A stretch of 64,000 bases of DNA from Filomicrobium insigne (GCF_900104305.1 NZ_FNJC01000003.1:310001-374000), one strand, 5' to 3'; counted from the first letter of the stretch, positions 1 through 9,965 are shown. A program made the numbers and translations. The notes: generated by a model from the letters alone, not told the origin.

Positions 1-374
1 TAGGCATAAATCGGATACATGACGAGGCTGGACTGCACGCTCATGGCCGAACGGTAGCCGCTATCGACCCGCTCGATTTCCCGGGCGATGAGCCCATAAC
101 AGACAGAGTTAACGCCGGCGCCACCGTAGGTTTCGGGGATGGTGGGGCCGAGCAACCCCATTGCCCCCATCTCCGCCATGACGCTGCGGTCGAAATTCTC
201 GTTCCGGTTGTCATCCAGAACCCGCGGCATAAGCTTGTCTTGTGCAAACGCCCGGGCACTATCCTGAACTGCCCGTTCTTCGTCCTCCAGGGCACCCTCG
301 ATCAACAGGGGATCAGCCCATTGGAACGGGGTTGTTTGTTCCTGATTGGACTTCTTGGTATCCGGCTCGAGCAT
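1..374 (-). CDS. gcdH: Acyl-CoA dehydrogenase, glutaryl-CoA dehydrogenase-like (5' part only)
   Basis: The minus strand reads an open frame from an ATG at 372-374 off the left edge, so about 124 N-terminal residues are visible. They carry the acyl-CoA dehydrogenase N-domain: an [17 protein letters not shown] helix, the [19 protein letters not shown] loop and the [10 protein letters not shown] segment. This N-terminal style is typical of glutaryl-CoA dehydrogenase, which converts glutaryl-CoA to crotonyl-CoA in lysine/tryptophan breakdown. An AAGGA lies about 10 bases before the ATG. The catalytic Glu and the rest of the FAD domain lie outside the window, so the substrate is inferred from N-terminal similarity only. 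It is transcribed divergently from the TRAP transporter. Confidence 0.85.
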   Translation of the reverse strand, partial: MLEPDTKKSNQEQTTPFQWADPLLIEGALEDEERAVQDSARAFAQDKLMPRVLDDNRNENFDRSVMAEMGAMGLLGPTIPETYGGAGVNSVCYGLIAREIERVDSGYRSAMSVQSSLVMYPIYA

Positions 375-554
375 CTTGAGATCCTTCTGGAGCACCGCAC
401 GTCACAATTGAAGGGCGTTTGGGCGCAAGGTTCAATTGCAATTTCCGCTCACGTCGGCAAACTGACGTCTGTTCGTCATCGGTTGCGGCCAGAGAAGCCA
501 CTTCAATCGGCGCGGACAAGCAAAACGATTACGAACGATGTTGGAGGAATACGT

Positions 555-1517
555 ATGTGTTTTAGGGTGGGTCGCACAGCTACGTGCGCACTAACTGCAA
601 TACTGTTCGCAGCCTCAACCGCCGTCTCCGCGCGCGCGGAGACGTTTATTAACGTTCTTACCGGAGGCACAAGCGGCGTCTATTATCCTTTGGGCGTTGC
701 ACTATCCAAGATCTACGGCGAGAAGATTCCTGATGTACGCACCCAGGTTCAATCGACGAAAGCATCCGTCGAAAACCTGAACCTTCTGCAGAAGGGACGC
801 GGAGAGATCGGATTTGCCCTGGGTGACTCCGTCAAGTTGGCCTGGGAAGGCAATGCTGAGGCCGGCTTTCCTCAAAAGCTTGATAAGCTGCGCGCCATTG
901 CGGCGATCTACCCGAACTACATCCAGATCGTTGCTTCTAAAGATAGCGGCGTAAAATCGTTCCAGGACCTCAAGGGTAAAGGTCTTTCAGTCGGCGCGCC
1001 AAAATCCGGGACCGAACTCAATGCACGCGCAATCTTTGGCGCTCTGAACATGAGCTATGATGATCTCGGTAAGACGGAATACCTGCCATTTTCCGAGTCC
1101 GTTGAGCTGATTAAAAACCGCCAGCTCGATGCGACCTTGCAGTCGGCGGGCCTGGGCGTTGCCTCGATCCGCGATTTGGCTGCGTCCGTTCCTATTCAGA
1201 TGGTGGCGGTCCCAGCAGAAGTTGCTGAAAAACTGGGAGCACCTTATGTTGCGGCGGAAATTCCGGCAGGCACCTATGATGGCCAGACGGAAGCCGTCCC
1301 CACCCTGGCAGTTCGCAATATTCTGGTGACCCATTCCGGCGTCAGCGACGAAATTGCCTACCAGATGACAAAGCAGCTCTTCGAAAATCTTCCCGACATG
1401 GTCGCAGCGCATAAGGCTGCGGCCGCAATCAAGCTCGACACTGCAACAAAGGGAGTTCCCGTGCCGTTACACCCTGGCGCGGAGCGCTACTATAAGGAAA
1501 AGGGTTTGCTGCCCTGA
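555..1517 (+). CDS. TAXI family TRAP transporter solute-binding protein
   Basis: This 320-residue protein is the periplasmic binding component of a TRAP importer. Residues 1-28 form a signal peptide ending ARA. The mature protein begins ETFINVLTGGTSGVYYPLG, the hallmark N-terminus of the TAXI (TRAP-associated extracytoplasmic immunogenic) family, and matches the usual length of about 320. The open frame extends upstream to 240, but ATG 555 is preferred because GGAGG sits 7 bases before it and the signal peptide starts there. It heads a transporter operon with the fused permease and DUF1850 protein. The substrate cannot be told from sequence; TAXI systems carry organic acids or amino acids such as glutamate. 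Confidence 0.93.
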   Translation: MCFRVGRTATCALTAILFAASTAVSARAETFINVLTGGTSGVYYPLGVALSKIYGEKIPDVRTQVQSTKASVENLNLLQKGRGEIGFALGDSVKLAWEGNAEAGFPQKLDKLRAIAAIYPNYIQIVASKDSGVKSFQDLKGKGLSVGAPKSGTELNARAIFGALNMSYDDLGKTEYLPFSESVELIKNRQLDATLQSAGLGVASIRDLAASVPIQMVAVPAEVAEKLGAPYVAAEIPAGTYDGQTEAVPTLAVRNILVTHSGVSDEIAYQMTKQLFENLPDMVAAHKAAAAIKLDTATKGVPVPLHPGAERYYKEKGLLP

Positions 1518-1526
1518 TAATATTTG

Positions 1527-1561
1527 CCGACGCCCGCCACTGTGCGGGCGTCGGTCATTTT
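1527..1561 (+). terminator. Intercistronic hairpin between TRAP binding protein and permease
   Basis: A perfect 11-bp inverted repeat (1527-1537 with 1544-1554, 6-base loop) directly follows the binding-protein stop and is followed by a short T-rich stretch. It could act as a partial terminator or 3'-end stabiliser giving more binding protein than permease, a common arrangement in transporter operons. The T-run is weak, so full termination is doubtful. Confidence 0.65.
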
Positions 1562-1603
1562 GCTTGAATGATCTCCGCCAGGAAACCTTGGAGGGTTACG
1601 AGC

Positions 1604-3733
1604 GTGAGCAGCCACGTGCCTCGCGATACCGCAGGTGTCGCCAGCCCCGCGTCCCCGGCCTCCGGTCCGCGCGAAGCGTTGAGCCATACCTTTCCCCATG
1701 GCCCCGTGGGCTGGCTGCTATTTGCTATCGCTGTCGCCTTTTCACTTTTCCAGTTGGCGACCGCCGCTCACGTTGTTGATCTGCCGAGCCAACTCGTACG
1801 CAGCTTCCACGTTGGCTTTCTCGTACTTCTGTCGCTCCCGTTAGGAGCCGCGCTTGCGCGGGTAAAATGGCCGCTGACGGGTCTGGCATGGCTTCTCGGG
1901 CTCGCGGGCTTCGCAGTCGCCATCTACCAGTGGTGGGAATACGAGCCCCTTCTCCTGCGCGCCGGCGATCCCAACAACATCGACTTAATTGTCGGCATCA
2001 TCTCGCTGGCCGTCGTGTTCCTCGCGACCATTGTCGTCATGGGGCCGGCGTTACCTATCCTTGCGGGGTTGTTCCTTCTTTATTGTTTGTTTGGACAATA
2101 TCTGCCCGCGCCGCTCAATCATCGCGGCTACGATCTCACACAGGTGATCGACCACATGGCCTTCGGGACCGAGGGCATTTATGGCATTCCGGTCTTCGTT
2201 TCCTCGACATATATCTTTCTGTTCATCCTGTTTGGCGCATTTCTTGAGCGCGCAGGGATGATCCAGCTGTTCACCGATGTGTCGATGGGCCTGTTCGGAC
2301 GCAGTCGAGGTGGCCCCGCCAAAGTCGCGGTATTCTCGTCTGGCCTTATGGGAACGATCTCAGGCTCCGGCGTGGCCAACGTCGTAACGACAGGCCAGTT
2401 CACGATTCCCCTGATGAAACGCTTTGGCTACAAGGCGGCTTTCGCGGGTGGGGTCGAAGCGACAGCTTCCATGGGCGGGCAGATCATGCCTCCAGTTATG
2501 GGCGCCGTCGCGTTCATCATGGCTGAAACTTTAGGCGTCGCATACGCGGAGGTCGTCAAAGCCGCAATTGTCCCTGCCGTCTTGTACTTCGCGTCCGCCT
2601 TCTGGATGGTGCACCTCGAAGCTGGCAAGCGCGGCCTGATGGGCTTGGGTGATCACGAAGTGCCATCAGCGCTCGATGCGATCAAACAGCAGTGGTATCT
2701 AATCCTGCCGCTCGCCGCGCTCGTCTACTTGCTTTTTTCCGGCTACACGCCGCTTTATTCCGGAACGGTTGGCTTAGTTCTGACGCTATTGCTGATACTT
2801 GGCAGTTCGGTCGCTCTAGAGCTTCCAAATATCGTAATCCGTTCGATCTTTTGGATCGGCTTGGGAATTATCGCGGCACTCTTTCTTGAATACGGTTTGC
2901 AAATCGTTGGCGCGGCCATTGCGCTGCTCATCGCTTGGAACTTCCTAACTAAAGGTGGTCGCGAAACCCTCAGCGACATTGTGATCGGACTTGCTGAAGG
3001 GGCAAAAACGGCACTGTCCGTCGGCGTTGCCTGCGCGATCGTCGGTATCATCATCGGCACGATGACATTGACGGGGGCCGCAACAACGTTCGGTGGCTTT
3101 ATCGTGTCAGTTGGGGAGCACAACCTGTTCCTCTCGCTCCTGCTTACGATGATCACATGCATCATCTTAGGGATGGGTATCCCCACGATCCCAAACTACA
3201 TCATCACTTCATCGCTCGCCGGTCCGGCGCTTCTGGAATTAGGCGTGCCACTGATCGTCAGTCATATGTTCGTTTTCTATTTCGGTATTCTGGCTGACTT
3301 GACGCCTCCCGTTGCGCTGGCCTGTTTTGCAGCCGCTCCAATTGCGCGGGAGTCCGGTCTCAGGATCTCGATTGAAGCCGTGAAGATCGCCGCCGCCGGC
3401 TTTGTCATTCCCTTCATCGCGGTCTACACCCCGGCCCTAATGCTGCAAGACGGTGGGCCGCTTGCCGAAGCCATCGGCTATCCCGCCGCTGTCGCCTACA
3501 TTGTCGGCAAGACCGTGCTTGCCGTCGGCCTATGGGGCGCGGCCATCATTGGCTATCTGCGCGGGAGCATGTCCGCTCTCGAACGCATATTGGCAGCAGC
3601 AGCAGCCGTCACAATGATCGCGGCGCTTCCCGTGACTGATGAAGTCGGTTTTGCGCTTGCAGCTGTGGTCATCTTTTTGCACTGGCGCAGGACATCCGGC
3701 CACACATCCGTTGAACCGGGAGGATCAGGTTGA
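1604..3733 (+). CDS. TRAP transporter permease, fused 4TM/12TM
   Basis: The protein has about 709 residues, nearly all hydrophobic helices, and is the fused small (DctQ-like) plus large (DctM-like) membrane subunit of a TAXI-TRAP system. DctM-type signatures are visible: SGLMGTISGSGVANVVTTGQ, EATASMGGQIMPPVMGAVAF and GMGIPTIPNYIITS. It carries the substrate across the inner membrane with a Na+ or H+ gradient. The open frame starts at ATG 1568, but GTG 1604 has TTGGAGGG 9 bases upstream and is preferred. It overlaps the next gene by 4 bases. The length matches the fused family. Confidence 0.92.
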   Translation: MSSHVPRDTAGVASPASPASGPREALSHTFPHGPVGWLLFAIAVAFSLFQLATAAHVVDLPSQLVRSFHVGFLVLLSLPLGAALARVKWPLTGLAWLLGLAGFAVAIYQWWEYEPLLLRAGDPNNIDLIVGIISLAVVFLATIVVMGPALPILAGLFLLYCLFGQYLPAPLNHRGYDLTQVIDHMAFGTEGIYGIPVFVSSTYIFLFILFGAFLERAGMIQLFTDVSMGLFGRSRGGPAKVAVFSSGLMGTISGSGVANVVTTGQFTIPLMKRFGYKAAFAGGVEATASMGGQIMPPVMGAVAFIMAETLGVAYAEVVKAAIVPAVLYFASAFWMVHLEAGKRGLMGLGDHEVPSALDAIKQQWYLILPLAALVYLLFSGYTPLYSGTVGLVLTLLLILGSSVALELPNIVIRSIFWIGLGIIAALFLEYGLQIVGAAIALLIAWNFLTKGGRETLSDIVIGLAEGAKTALSVGVACAIVGIIIGTMTLTGAATTFGGFIVSVGEHNLFLSLLLTMITCIILGMGIPTIPNYIITSSLAGPALLELGVPLIVSHMFVFYFGILADLTPPVALACFAAAPIARESGLRISIEAVKIAAAGFVIPFIAVYTPALMLQDGGPLAEAIGYPAAVAYIVGKTVLAVGLWGAAIIGYLRGSMSALERILAAAAAVTMIAALPVTDEVGFALAAVVIFLHWRRTSGHTSVEPGGSG

Positions 3734-4101
3734 GCCTTTGCCTGCTCGCGAGTGGAAAGCTCACCGTGATCGCCGCCAGCGCGTTCACTCTCGCGTGGAC
3801 ACATTCCGTCGAGCGGATCGCCTGGGAAGAAGATTGGAAGCTAACGCCGCGTGGTCTTGAAATCGTCGAAGCCAGAGTCAAGGGCTCCGGTGCAGGAATG
3901 GAACCGCCCGAAGGTGCCGTATTGTCAAAAGGGTGGTGGCACTACAAGCCGCCCTTGGCTCCGATCAAGGAGCTCCACTTGGCTGCGTCAGGCGCGACTG
4001 CACCTTGGAGCCTGTGTACGCTAAAAGGCTGCGTGAAAATCTCTCCCGATCCTGAAATGGAAGCGGCAACGCTTGGCCGCTGTGCGGAGAGCGTGGACTA
4101 G
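3730..4101 (+). CDS. DUF1850 domain protein of TAXI-TRAP operon
   Basis: This 123-residue protein starts at TTG 3730, overlapping the permease stop (TTGA), with GGAGG 8 bases before. It has an N-terminal hydrophobic segment (residues 1-22), then HSVERIAWEEDWKL, a conserved DUF1850 region, and ends in a Cys-containing stretch (WSLCTLKGC). DUF1850 proteins are regularly encoded next to TAXI-TRAP fused permeases and probably have an accessory role in the periplasm; the exact role is unknown. The family call rests on the motif, the size and the gene order. Confidence 0.85.
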   Translation: MSLCLLASGKLTVIAASAFTLAWTHSVERIAWEEDWKLTPRGLEIVEARVKGSGAGMEPPEGAVLSKGWWHYKPPLAPIKELHLAASGATAPWSLCTLKGCVKISPDPEMEAATLGRCAESVD

Positions 4102-4321
4102 AAGCCACAAACGCACGCTGTGGCACCCCGGAATGTTTCCCAAATTTATAGGCAATGATTGCGTTGCACCAAGCAACGGCATATTCACCTATTAAAGCCC
4201 ACGGGTCAGCGCTGGGGGCATAGGCCCCACGGGGCAGCGCGGCCTGTTATGGCGAGGTCTCCCCGATCTCGCAAAGCAATGGGTACGCGTGCGTATCCGC
4301 AGGTAGGTGCAGGGTTGTGTT

Positions 4322-5557
4322 ATGAAGAGGCTCGTAGTTGTTGTGGTGGTTTTGCTGTTGGCGACCGCGGTCGGCGCCGCGGTACTCGTCCAGCAAGGCT
4401 ACTATGACCTGAATAACCTGAGATTCACCGACAACGCCGGCACCTCGGCTCCGGCAAACACCAAGGAAACGGTTGCGGCCGCCTCTGCGGCGACGCCAAC
4501 ACCGGCAGCGTCGACCAAGACTTCTCAGACTACGTCCAGAGCAAAGACCGAAGCGGAGAAGGTCGCGGCCGTCGATCCTTCCTCGCGCGCTTCTGCACAG
4601 GGCGATTCAACACCGCGCGCAGGAAAGTTAGCCGACGGATTGGCCTTTGATATTGCGCGGATACAACCTGATGGCGTTTCTGTTTTTGCCGGTCAGGGTA
4701 AGCCCCGCCAATTTGTTCGCGTGCTTGCTGACGGTGAGTTGGTTGGCACGGCGAAGGTCGATGACAATGGTGAGTGGGTTCTAATTACGGAACGCAAGCT
4801 CGCGAGCAACGATCCAAAACTTAGCTTGGAAGTCGGAGAGGCCCCGGCAGAGACATCCACTTCCGCTGACGGAAACTCCTCCGCGCGGATGGCGGCCGTT
4901 GATGACGCGTCATCTAACGCGGACGCGTCGAAGCAATCACCGGGCACGTCAAAACCCGGTCAGACCGCGCGCGACGTCAACGAAAAGATGCTGAGCGATC
5001 TCCAACGGCTCGTCGATGATGCGCGCCAAAGCGAGAACGGCCCAAAACGTGAACCAGCAGGTGTCGATACTTCGGCTGCCGAACAAGCGGAAACCGGGCC
5101 GGCAGATGCGGGATCTGTTGCCTCAGCTGCAACGGACGCGGACGAAGTCATGAAGCTCGCAGCAATGTCGGACGAACAGCCAGGGCGCACGCCACTCGTC
5201 GCTGAAGACAAGAAGATTCCAATTCCGATCCAGTTCGTCTACCGCGAGGCGATATTCACACACGATGGTGAGAAGGCGGCCGATTTGCTGCTCGAGTATC
5301 TCAAGCGCCGCAAACTGGACACGGTGACGCTCTCGGGTCACGCCGACGAACGCGGGACGCCCGAACTGAACATGGAGCTCTCTATGGACAGACTCAAAAC
5401 CGTGGAGAACTATCTCCGCACCGGTGGGTTCACGGGCGAATTGCTACTTTTGCCGAAGGGTAAAACGGAGCCATTTACCGGTGTCGACCGTTCGAACTTC
5501 TCCCGAGAGGACCTGTACCAGCTGGATCGAAGGGTTGAACTACGACTGGCTAACTAA
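4322..5557 (+). CDS. OmpA-domain envelope protein with long low-complexity linker
   Basis: The protein has 411 residues. An N-terminal membrane anchor or signal (MKRLVVVVVVLLLATAVGAAVL) is followed by an Ala/Thr/Ser/Pro-rich stretch (about 35-95), a small beta domain around FAGQGKPRQFVRVLADGELVGTAKVDDNGEW as seen in LysM-linked Ig-like modules, a second acidic linker, and a C-terminal OmpA/MotB peptidoglycan-binding domain from about 295. The OmpA loop GHADERGTPELNMELSMDRL shows the Asp and Arg used to bind diaminopimelate. No LysM repeat is visible. It probably tethers the envelope to peptidoglycan. ATG 4322 is chosen over the upstream in-frame start because the signal begins there, but the ribosome site is weak. 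Confidence 0.8.
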   Translation: MKRLVVVVVVLLLATAVGAAVLVQQGYYDLNNLRFTDNAGTSAPANTKETVAAASAATPTPAASTKTSQTTSRAKTEAEKVAAVDPSSRASAQGDSTPRAGKLADGLAFDIARIQPDGVSVFAGQGKPRQFVRVLADGELVGTAKVDDNGEWVLITERKLASNDPKLSLEVGEAPAETSTSADGNSSARMAAVDDASSNADASKQSPGTSKPGQTARDVNEKMLSDLQRLVDDARQSENGPKREPAGVDTSAAEQAETGPADAGSVASAATDADEVMKLAAMSDEQPGRTPLVAEDKKIPIPIQFVYREAIFTHDGEKAADLLLEYLKRRKLDTVTLSGHADERGTPELNMELSMDRLKTVENYLRTGGFTGELLLLPKGKTEPFTGVDRSNFSREDLYQLDRRVELRLAN

Positions 5558-5563
5558 GCTGAG

Positions 5564-6529
5564 TTACACAAGCCGGTCACTTGGCTCATGACCTGAGAAA
5601 AAGGCATCCAGATTGTCCAGGGCGCGAAAGCCCATCGCATCTCGCGTTTCGCGCGTCGCGCTGCCGATGTGCGGCAACATGAAAACGTTGTCGAGTTTCG
5701 ACAGCTCTGGATTGCCTCCGGGCTCGCGTTGAAAAACATCGAGACCAGCTGCTGCCAGTTTCCCTGATTTCAATGCATCAATGAGGGCCGCCTCATCGAC
5801 AAGGCTACCACGGGCCGTGTTGACGAGAATGGCGCCGTCCGGCAGCAGCGAGAGCCGTGCGCTGTTCATCAGGTTGAGCGTTTCGGGACTCGCGGGGCAG
5901 TGAAGGGAAACGACGTCGCAGTGTCCTAACAGCTGTTCGACTGTTTCATGATAGACGCCATTCATTTCCTTTTCCGGCGGCAGACGACGCCGATTGTAGT
6001 AGTGAAGCTCCATGTCGAAGCCTTTGACCATGTGCGCAAAGGCAAGTCCGACGCGGCCCATGCCAACGATCCCAAGTCGTTTGCCGGTAAGTTGGGTTCC
6101 GACCATGAAGGACGGGCTCCAGCTCGTCCATTGCCCGGAACGCACGAGCCGGTCGCCTTCTCCTGCGCGCCGTGCCGCGGCCAGCATCAGCAAAGTGGCG
6201 ATTTCAGCTGTCGCTTGCGAGAGAACGTCGGGCGTGTTGGTGACGACAATCCCACGCGCTTTGAGCGCAGGAAGATCGCAATGGTCAACGCCGACGGAGT
6301 GGTTGGCAATGATCTTGACGCGATCGGAAAGCCGGGAGGCTACGTCCGCAGAAAAGATCTCTGAATGGCACGGGAGGATCGCGTCAATCTCACTGCTCAT
6401 GGCGACGATCTCATCGCCGGAATAAACCCGATCCTCGGGATTGAGCCGAACTTCATAGTCGCGTGCGGCGCGCGCTTCCGTAGCTGGCGAAAGTTTGCGG
6501 GTGATCCAAAGAACAGGTTTATCGCTCAC
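5564..6529 (-). CDS. D-2-hydroxyacid dehydrogenase (glyoxylate/hydroxypyruvate reductase-like)
   Basis: This 321-residue NAD(P)-dependent dehydrogenase has a Rossmann loop GMGRVG at 156-161 and the catalytic triad Arg240 (NTARGSLVDE), Glu269 (FQREPGG) and His287 (LPHIGSAT). The pattern fits glyoxylate/hydroxypyruvate reductases, which reduce glyoxylate to glycolate or hydroxypyruvate to glycerate. If the host is a serine-cycle methylotroph, hydroxypyruvate reduction would be central, but that is inference. It lies 25 bases after the sensor kinase on the same strand and converges with the OmpA gene, only 6 bases apart. The substrate cannot be fixed from sequence. Confidence 0.88.
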   Translation of the reverse strand: MSDKPVLWITRKLSPATEARAARDYEVRLNPEDRVYSGDEIVAMSSEIDAILPCHSEIFSADVASRLSDRVKIIANHSVGVDHCDLPALKARGIVVTNTPDVLSQATAEIATLLMLAAARRAGEGDRLVRSGQWTSWSPSFMVGTQLTGKRLGIVGMGRVGLAFAHMVKGFDMELHYYNRRRLPPEKEMNGVYHETVEQLLGHCDVVSLHCPASPETLNLMNSARLSLLPDGAILVNTARGSLVDEAALIDALKSGKLAAAGLDVFQREPGGNPELSKLDNVFMLPHIGSATRETRDAMGFRALDNLDAFFSGHEPSDRLV

Positions 6530-6554
6530 GGTCTATCCGGCCCTCTTTGCCAGG

Positions 6555-8267
6555 TTAGGAGATGCGCCGCTTGAGATGGTGGGATGGTGCAATGACAGTA
6601 TGCGGCGCTTCCAGTATCCACACCACGCCGGTCGAAGGAAACTCATAAACGACTTTTCCATCGAGTGTCTGAGCTGCAAGCCGTTCGATGACTATACGCC
6701 CGAAGCCCCATCGCTGCGGTTGCTCAACGTCCGGACCGTTGCTTTCGCGCCAGCTCAGGCGCAAGCCCACATTGTTTTCATTAGGAAGAGACCAGTCGAT
6801 GTAGACTGTCCCTTCCTGACCACGAAGGGCGCCATACTTCGTCGCGTTCGTTGCTAGTTCGTGGAGCGCTAGGCCTATGGTCTGGGCGGCATCCGCCGTC
6901 AATGAGACCTCTGGCCCTTCTATGACGACGCGCCCGCCATCCTCCACGTCAGTAAAGGGCTTAAGTTGTTCGCGAATGAGCCGCGCGAGAGGAGCGTCGC
7001 CACGGTCTCGACCGAATACGAGTTCCTGAGACTGAATCATGGAATGCAGGCGCGACGTAAAGCCATCGAGGAAGTCGTCGATACTCGCGCTGCCCTTGCC
7101 GACTTGGCGGGCCATGGATTGGATAACGGCAAGCTGGTTCTTGTTGCGATGCGCAAGCTCACGCATCAGCATCTTGATGTGCTCAACCTGTTCTCGCGAG
7201 CGTTCCTCGCTGATCTTCAACGCTTCCGTACGTTCATGGATCAGCATCGAAGCGAGGCTCAACGTTTTCATGACCTGATCGGCTTCGGTAAGTGGTAAGC
7301 CTTCTGCCTCAACGACACCGCCGGACGCGAGCTTGCGTGTCGCGAGCGTAACACGCCCCATTGATCGAGCCATACGCCGTCCCACCAATATCGCAAGAAG
7401 CGTCGTCAGGATGCCGGCGAGAACGGCGGCGGACGCAAGCCAGCCGAGCGATTGCCAAAGCGAAGCTTCAAGCAAATTTTTGGGAGCGCTGATGATCGTA
7501 CGCCAGCCAGTCAGGGTAGAGGTGTCCTGCATCTCAAGGCGGGTAACCCCATCCGTATCTCGCCTCTCCACCATGACGCCGGCAGGATGCCTCACAAGGT
7601 CAATGTCCGGCCCGCTCCCGTCATCGGGGGAGCGGGAGATGACCTCTCCTTTCTTGTCCGCTACTGCGATCGCCCACCCGGTAGGTAAAGCAGTCGTAGC
7701 GATGGTCTCGTGCACGCGCGCGGTCGTAATCGTCATCATAAGGATACAATGCAGAGCGCCATCCCGCATGACGGGAAGTCCTATGACGATGGCATCTCCA
7801 TCACCGGGCGCGCCCATACCAACGAGTCCGGACACATGAACTCCCGGAGTCTCACCAACATGACGTGCGACGTTGCGATCGAAGGGACGTGGAGATGGCG
7901 CCCCGTAAGGCACGCGCGTATCGACGATGGGCTTCAGCGATGTGTCCAACAGGAGGACATATGTACGAGCATGACGCAGGGCAGCCTTAGTCTGCGCATG
8001 AAACGCTGCGTAATCATCCTGCGCGAGACTTTCAGAGAGCGCCAGCGCGCTGAGCAAAGTCACAAAGCCCTTAATCTCGCGATCAACGTCATTGGTGACA
8101 TCAACCGATAGACGCTTCAGGCGTTCCTCATTGGCCGACATCTCTGCACGCGTGAACACCATGGCACCGAGTGCTGCGAAAAGCAGGAGCGGTGCTACCA
8201 GCGCCAGAGCGAAGCCGACGAGATGAGCGGTGAGCGATCGCGAGCGGTACTCGCTTCCTTGAGACAT
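6555..8267 (-). CDS. Membrane sensor histidine kinase, HWE/HisKA_2 type
   Basis: The protein has 570 residues. A transmembrane helix (12-38), a periplasmic Cache-like sensor domain (about 40-270) and a second helix (274-296) precede a HAMP-like linker and the kinase. The phospho-acceptor His373 lies in RELAHRNKNQLAVIQSMARQ, the HRxKN form of the HWE/HisKA_2 family, and the ATPase domain has LHELATNATKYGAL and the WRES motif (about 507-510). Such kinases often signal through atypical response regulators in alphaproteobacteria; no regulator gene is adjacent. The ligand is unknown. Confidence 0.92.
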   Translation of the reverse strand: MSQGSEYRSRSLTAHLVGFALALVAPLLLFAALGAMVFTRAEMSANEERLKRLSVDVTNDVDREIKGFVTLLSALALSESLAQDDYAAFHAQTKAALRHARTYVLLLDTSLKPIVDTRVPYGAPSPRPFDRNVARHVGETPGVHVSGLVGMGAPGDGDAIVIGLPVMRDGALHCILMMTITTARVHETIATTALPTGWAIAVADKKGEVISRSPDDGSGPDIDLVRHPAGVMVERRDTDGVTRLEMQDTSTLTGWRTIISAPKNLLEASLWQSLGWLASAAVLAGILTTLLAILVGRRMARSMGRVTLATRKLASGGVVEAEGLPLTEADQVMKTLSLASMLIHERTEALKISEERSREQVEHIKMLMRELAHRNKNQLAVIQSMARQVGKGSASIDDFLDGFTSRLHSMIQSQELVFGRDRGDAPLARLIREQLKPFTDVEDGGRVVIEGPEVSLTADAAQTIGLALHELATNATKYGALRGQEGTVYIDWSLPNENNVGLRLSWRESNGPDVEQPQRWGFGRIVIERLAAQTLDGKVVYEFPSTGVVWILEAPHTVIAPSHHLKRRIS

Positions 8268-8555
8268 CCCGTCTGCCCAGTTGAATCAGTCATTGCGTTC
8301 CGCGCGCAAAACAGAGCGCGGAAGTGCGGCACCATTATCTCAACGAAGATCACACCGTGCCAAGCACTATTGTAATCGAGTAGCCGACAACCGGTCGCCT
8401 ACTGACGAAACGAACGTCGCGACGTTAGGGGCATGGGCATTGAGAATATTTGATGACCAGTCTCTTCTGGTCTTTCAATTCGAACTTCAACAAATTTTGA
8501 AAGAAAATAGGATAATCAATGGAAATACATAAATTAAGAATATCTTCACCAATGC

Positions 8556-9965
8556 TCAAGGTATCTTGACGGCTTTCGGCATGAGATCGGCCGACGAGGC
8601 AAAGGCACCGTTCAGTAAATTCGGGACATCAGCAGCCGGTATAGGCTTTGAGAAATAAAAGCCCTGGCCATAGTCACAACCGACATTCGCCAGGAAAAGG
8701 TACTGCGCATTGGTTTCGATACCTTCGGCGACAATACTCAGCCGAAGCGCGCGACACATCTGAACGATCCCGCGAATGATGATCTGGTCTTCTTTATTCG
8801 AAAGGCAGTTGCGCACGAAGCCGCGGTCAAGCTTTAAGCCATCGATCGGCCAGTTGCGAAGATGCTGAAGGCTTGCGAAGCCGGTGCCGAAGTCGTCCAA
8901 CGCGATGTGAATGCCCTGGCTGCGGAGTTCCGAAAGGCTCTTATGGATCTGGCCTTCAGGTGCCCCCATCGCGATGCCTTCCGTCGCTTCAACGACGAGG
9001 TCACGTGGGTTAAAGCGGTACATATCGAGCGCTTTGCTGATTTCGTCGGCAAAGCGCTTATTCATGAGGTCTGCAGATGTGACGTTAATGGCAAGACGTC
9101 CGGGTGCAAGGCCCTGCGCGCGCCACACAGCGTAGTCCTTCAACGCGGAATTCAACATCGCACGCGTCAAAAGAGGCGTGAGTGAGCGATCCGAAATTGC
9201 CTGGTTAAAGTCTTTAGGAGCGAGCAGGCCGCGCGTTGGGTGCTTCCAGCGGGCCAGGACCTCGAAGCCGACGGTGCGGCCCCACTTCAACTCCACAGTC
9301 GGCTGGTAGAAAGGAACGAACTCACCGTCGCTCAGCGCGCGGGAAATTTGAGCGCGCGCGGCACGCGGACGAGGCGCTGGACGATCTTTCGTCTCTGGGG
9401 CTTGAGAGGCCCTTCCAACAAGTGCAGCGGACTTCATTGTCGGTGCCGCAGGAACTGGACGGCTTTTGGGCGAACGGTTGGCCTGTTGGCGGAGTTTCAG
9501 GATGCCGGAAGCCGTTTCGGCCAGACGCTGCAAAACCGACAGCGCTGCGGCAGACAAACGCCGAGGCCGCGTATCCATCACACAAAGGATCGCAGCGCCA
9601 TTTTCAGCGCCGGTTTCCAAAAGAAGTCCGGCATAAAATCGAATGTTGGGATCGTGACGGACCCACGCGCTTGCACGAAATCTCTCGTCTTTCGCCGCAT
9701 TGCCAACGACGAACGTCCTGCCGCGATTAGTAAGCGTATAAGCGCAAAACGGGTTCTTGCGCGGGTGCGCCAGCGCATCGAGGCCGACACCCGTAACGAA
9801 GTGCTCTCGGTCGGAATCAACCAACGAAATGGCTGCGAGGGGACATCCGCTGATGTTGGAGGCAACTTCGCACAATGCTGCAAGCGCGCGTTCGGCCTCC
9901 ACATCTGGGCGACCGGTCGACGCCCGCAGGGGCTCAATGTCGATGCGCGATCTGTACGAGGCCAT
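8556..9965 (-). CDS. GAF-EAL protein, probable cyclic-di-GMP phosphodiesterase
   Basis: The 469-residue cytoplasmic protein has an N-terminal GAF domain (about 25-160), a Pro/Ala-rich linker (165-205) and an EAL domain (about 208-455). The EAL domain has the catalytic set: EVL at 235-237, Asn294, Glu326, Asp357-Asp358 (LDDFGTGF), Lys378, Glu414 (VAEGIET) and Gln434. It should therefore hydrolyse c-di-GMP to pGpG. No GGDEF domain is present. It lies about 150 bases upstream of the exopolysaccharide genes on the same strand, which suggests control of polymer production, although co-transcription is not shown. The ribosome site is weak. Confidence 0.9.
   Translation of the reverse strand: MASYRSRIDIEPLRASTGRPDVEAERALAALCEVASNISGCPLAAISLVDSDREHFVTGVGLDALAHPRKNPFCAYTLTNRGRTFVVGNAAKDERFRASAWVRHDPNIRFYAGLLLETGAENGAAILCVMDTRPRRLSAAALSVLQRLAETASGILKLRQQANRSPKSRPVPAAPTMKSAALVGRASQAPETKDRPAPRPRAARAQISRALSDGEFVPFYQPTVELKWGRTVGFEVLARWKHPTRGLLAPKDFNQAISDRSLTPLLTRAMLNSALKDYAVWRAQGLAPGRLAINVTSADLMNKRFADEISKALDMYRFNPRDLVVEATEGIAMGAPEGQIHKSLSELRSQGIHIALDDFGTGFASLQHLRNWPIDGLKLDRGFVRNCLSNKEDQIIIRGIVQMCRALRLSIVAEGIETNAQYLFLANVGCDYGQGFYFSKPIPAADVPNLLNGAFASSADLMPKAVKIP

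Noticed and set aside
240-554. Upstream extension of the TAXI binding-protein frame
   Set aside because: It overlaps the divergent acyl-CoA dehydrogenase gene and would put the signal peptide more than 100 residues from the start.
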